Below, in pieces: positions 60,929-64,000 of a DNA stretch of 64,000 bases (position 1 is the first letter of the stretch; the number at the start of each line of letters is the position of its first letter). The stretch is from Gossypium raimondii. Lineage: Eukaryota > Streptophyta > Magnoliopsida > Malvales > Malvaceae. Where the stretch lies: NCBI RefSeq assembly GCF_025698545.1, contig NC_068566.1, positions 43,937,192 through 44,001,191 on the forward strand, read 5' to 3'. The notes under the pieces are model-generated. The model saw only the letters and a program-made list of their open reading frames with translations, was not told the origin of the DNA and did not search any database. A program made the translations under genes and the position numbers.

Positions 60929-63142
60929 AACCATTTTTTTGAAAAAAAATTTAATTATCGACTTTAAAAACAAAAATTAGAGTCACCACCGATCTGTGAT
61001 TTAGGTGTGATTGGCCCACCTTAAAAACAAATTTGGTCAACGAAATTTGATAAAACGGGTTCGGGAGTCAGTTATGCAGGAGGAAGGGTTAGCACCCTCG
61101 TAACGTTCAAAAATCGGTACCAAATTGATTATTTAATGTCTTAATGTCGAAGGTTAAAAAGATTTTTGTTAAACTCTAATATTGAAATCTGAAACGGATA
61201 ATCAAATGTTCAAGTTAGATAAAGAAATCGAGACTCAATACGTTAGGGTACAATTTCACAAAACCCCCGAACTTTGAATATCACTTTTGCTTTATAAGTA
61301 ATTCTTCATTTCGAGGAAGCAATTATGTCATGCCCAATACGTTAGGACATAACAAATTAAGTTCCCAAAAATGATTTTTTACTTATATATTTTAAATAAC
61401 AAATATTCTCGGTTATTTGGAATTAATAAAGAAAATCGGAACCCAATACGTTAGGGCTCAATTTTCCTCGAAAATTCCTAACCTTGAATACCGTTTTTAT
61501 TTTTAAAACCTTTGAATCATAAAAAATGATTTTAATGTTTTGACAAAATCAAAATATATTTTAAAATATATTAAAAATGTTAATGCAGTATAAAACAAAT
61601 ATTTTAATTCAAATTATGCGTATTCATAAGTATGATATATAAACAATTTTAGCAAACATGTATAAGGATGTAAAAAATGTATAAGTCATAGAAATAAAAG
61701 AATGATAAAAACATATAAAATATATTAATATATTTAAAAAATATAAGTATAATGTATTAGTAAATATAAAAACATGGAAAATATTTATAATAGCCTTGAA
61801 AAGAATGCAAAATATATGTACACGTTATAAAAATATATAAACATATGAATTATAAAACCTGAAAGTATAAATATTATTATAAAAAATATGAATGTATATA
61901 AAACATATATAAACTATAAAAATAAAATGATATGATAATAAAACATATTTACGTACTGCCTATATATTTGAAACATTGAGAACATACATATATATTAATA
62001 TATATATATATATACATATAATAAAGATAATATAGTAATAATTACAATATAAAAAAAACTAAAAAAAACAAATTAAGGACTAAATTAAAAAGCCAAACAA
62101 AATTTGAGAGCTGAACTTGAAAACAAAAATAAGAAAGGGAGTAATTTAAATACGCGCAACCAGGGGAAGGACCAAAAAACAATTTACCCAAACCACCTAA
62201 AGCATTGCGCAATATTGGACCAATTTGAAACAAAAATAAAATGTGCAGTAAAAATTAGTAATAAATTTAAATCATTATCGTCACTATCATTATTATCATC
62301 ACCAATTTATTGTTAATGGTACCTACTATTATTTTATTCTTATATTATTATTTTACAATACTCATTTCAAATTTTATCTATGTTTTATTTATTTTTATGT
62401 AATTATTTTATTTTATTATTATTTTGTTCTTATATTATTATTTTAACCATTTTGCTTAGATATATTTATTCATTCCTGTATTATGCTCAATCGCATATCA
62501 TATCAAGTGATGCATACGTTTTTACATAATTCATGAGAAGAAATTAAAACCAATGTGATATTCTTTATTTTGAGGATTTGATAAATTGTGCCCCTAACTT
62601 ATGGGGTAAGATTTTTCCTTGAACTAAAATAATTGAATACCCCTCCCTTTTTTTAAAAAAATAAATAAGATTGTAAGATTTGGGCTATAATTAAACGGAG
62701 AGCGTCCTTATTTTCGAGAATTCGAGATTTTGTGCCCCAACTTACGGGACATGATTTTTCGTCTTGATCGGCTTAAAATGAAAACGCATCCTCATTAAAA
62801 ATTCAATTTAGATCGGATTTCTTTCAATACCATCAAGTAACACGATGCAAAGAAAGATCGTATTTTAAATTTCCTTCGAATTTTTAATTTTCGACATCAA
62901 AACATTAAGTAATCAACTAGGTACCAATTTTGGGCGTTATGAGAGTGTTAATCCTTCCTCACACGTAACCAACTCCCGAACCTATTTTCTTAGATTTTGT
63001 GGGCCAAAAATCATTGTTTCAGTAAACCTAACTTTTTAAGATTAAATTTTGAGGTGATCCAATCATACCTAAATAAAAAGGATTGGTAGCAACTCCATTT
63101 TTGTTTTCAAAATAAAGTCCATTTAAAAAAAAAGTTTCGACA
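60923..63142. repeat. 2.2-kb element with long inverted terminal arms
   Basis: It starts TGTCGAAA and ends TTTCGACA. The first about 240 bases are an imperfect complement of the last about 280. Matching phrases include AGGTGTGATTGG, GGGTTCGGGAGT, GGTTACGTG or GTTATGCAG, GAGGAAGG, and TGATTA with TTTAATGTCTTAATGTCGA. Between the arms are repeats of CAATACGTTAGG and an AT-rich core without coding sequence. I know these phrases from cotton gypsy (Tat/Ogre-like) LTRs, where they are not inverted, so this may be two LTR pieces in opposite orientation. Flanks share AAAG only. Confidence 0.65.
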
Positions 63143-63245
63143 AAAGTGTATAAAATTAGTTTAGTTATATATTAGAGTAAGTAGATCCGTCCCCTTATAT
63201 AACAAATTGAAAAATTATGTTCTTATATTGATATAATTAAATTTA

Positions 63246-63810
63246 GGGTAAATTGCACTAAACGTCACTAAACTATTAGTAAGTTTATGCTTTGGTCACT
63301 CAACTTCAAAAAGTTATAAAATGATTACTGGATTATTTAAAAATTTTCATTTAAGTCTTTGGGTTGTTAAGATCATTGTTATATGGCCTTATTTGTTTGC
63401 ACTGCCAACATCAATTGAAAGATCTCCTTCTCATTTTCTTTTATAGCTCAGTTTTTTTTCATGAAATAATTTTGAATGTCATGAATTTATGAACCAAAAT
63501 CCAAATAGATTTCTTCTTCGATCCCTGACATTAGCCTTCAGATCAACTTGGATATAAGGTGTGTTCTTCTACTCGTCGATAGGTACTGGTCCACTGTACT
63601 GATCATCGAATTGTCGCTTGGAGCTCGCTAGCAAGACTTTTTAAAACAAAAAACCTTAACAACCTAATGACTTAAATAAAAACTTTTGAATAGTTCAGTG
63701 ACTTCAATGAAAAGTTTGAATAATTTAATGACTATTTTGTAACTTTTTGAAGTTGAGTGGTCAAAACATGAACTTACTGATAGTTTAGTAACCTTGGGTG
63801 CAATTTTCCC
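63246..63810. mobile_element. MULE-type MITE (565 bp)
   Basis: Termini GGGTAAATTGCAC and GGTGCAATTTTCCC are inverted copies with few mismatches. The flanking 9-mers TTAAATTTA and TTAAATTTT agree at 8 of 9 positions. The arms share CTAAACTATTAGTAAGTTTATG, or its complement with CTGATAGTTTAG, and TTCAAAAAGTTA. It is the longest well-bounded member of the family found repeatedly in this window. Confidence 0.8.
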
Positions 63811-63959
63811 TTAAATTTTAAAAAAAAGTTTATTATTTAATTTGAATTCTAGTCTACCCAAAGTAAAAGTTTTTCTTATCAAATTTAGCGTAGATTGAGT
63901 CAGGCCGACCAGGTTACCCAAAGTAAATCCAAAAGACGCATGCATTCTGTTTTTTGTAG

Positions 63960-64000
63960 GAAAGTTGCGACCTCTCAACTATCAAGTCATGGCGGAAACC
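63960..64000 (+). other. Possible exon start at the window edge
   Basis: CTGTTTTTTGTAG is a convincing acceptor. It is followed by GC-richer sequence with ATGGCGGAAACC at 63989, which could be a start codon (MAET...) after a leader intron. Only 41 bases are available, so nothing more can be said. Confidence 0.25.

Noticed and set aside
61360-62460. AT-rich tract with many ATATAA phrases considered as a replication origin or matrix attachment region
   Set aside because: Composition alone is not evidence, and similar AT-rich stretches occur throughout the window.

Overview
The window reads as nuclear DNA of a eudicot plant. It is AT-rich, has spliced genes with AT-rich introns, and holds many LTR fragments and MITE-like hairpins between widely spaced genes. 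Several LTR starts (TGTAACA..., TGTAATGCCCC..., TGTCACGGGGC...) and the closeness of the proteins to malvid homologues make cotton (Gossypium) or a relative my best guess; this is recognition from memory, not a search.

Layout. 1-6,050: LTR fragments around a C/D-box snoRNA gene with its own TATA, Site II and telo-box promoter, and a 1.6-kb fold-back element. 6,217-6,909 (-): membrane-anchored SAM-dependent methyltransferase, intronless. 7,869-7,940 (-): orphan exon-like block. 8-13.4 kb: old repeats. 13,528-15,607 (+): four-exon PP2C of the AP2C1 type with a MAPK-docking motif. 15,915-18,322: Ty1-copia element with intact LTRs and matching target-site duplications, but most of pol deleted. 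18.3-32.7 kb: gene-free, nested MITEs, solo LTRs and direct repeats. 33,444-34,844 (+): intronless MAPKKK of the MAPKKK17/18 class whose tail looks frameshifted, flanked by inverted copies of a GC-richer repeat. 35.0-40.3 kb: MITE, copia LTR and SINE-like sequence. 40,345-42,085: decayed CDC48/p97 pseudogene that keeps its introns. 43,413-46,006 (+): NETWORKED 4 type actin-binding coiled-coil protein, three coding exons, the first only 15 nt. 50,142-54,511 (+): CHUP1-like protein, five exons, one apparent GC-AG intron. 55.7-63.8 kb: nested DNA transposons, including a PIF/Harbinger-like element of about 3.4 kb carrying gene-like fragments, then an inverted-repeat element and a MULE-type MITE. 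The last 40 bases may hold the start of another gene.

Functionally, two genes belong to MAPK signalling (the upstream kinase and an AP2C-type phosphatase that inactivates MAPKs), and two encode coiled-coil proteins of cytoskeleton or organelle positioning (NET4, CHUP1-like). Nothing suggests that the neighbours are co-regulated. Exon boundaries were placed by hand from splice consensus and family similarity. Repeat boundaries are exact only where a duplicated target site or terminal repeat is stated.
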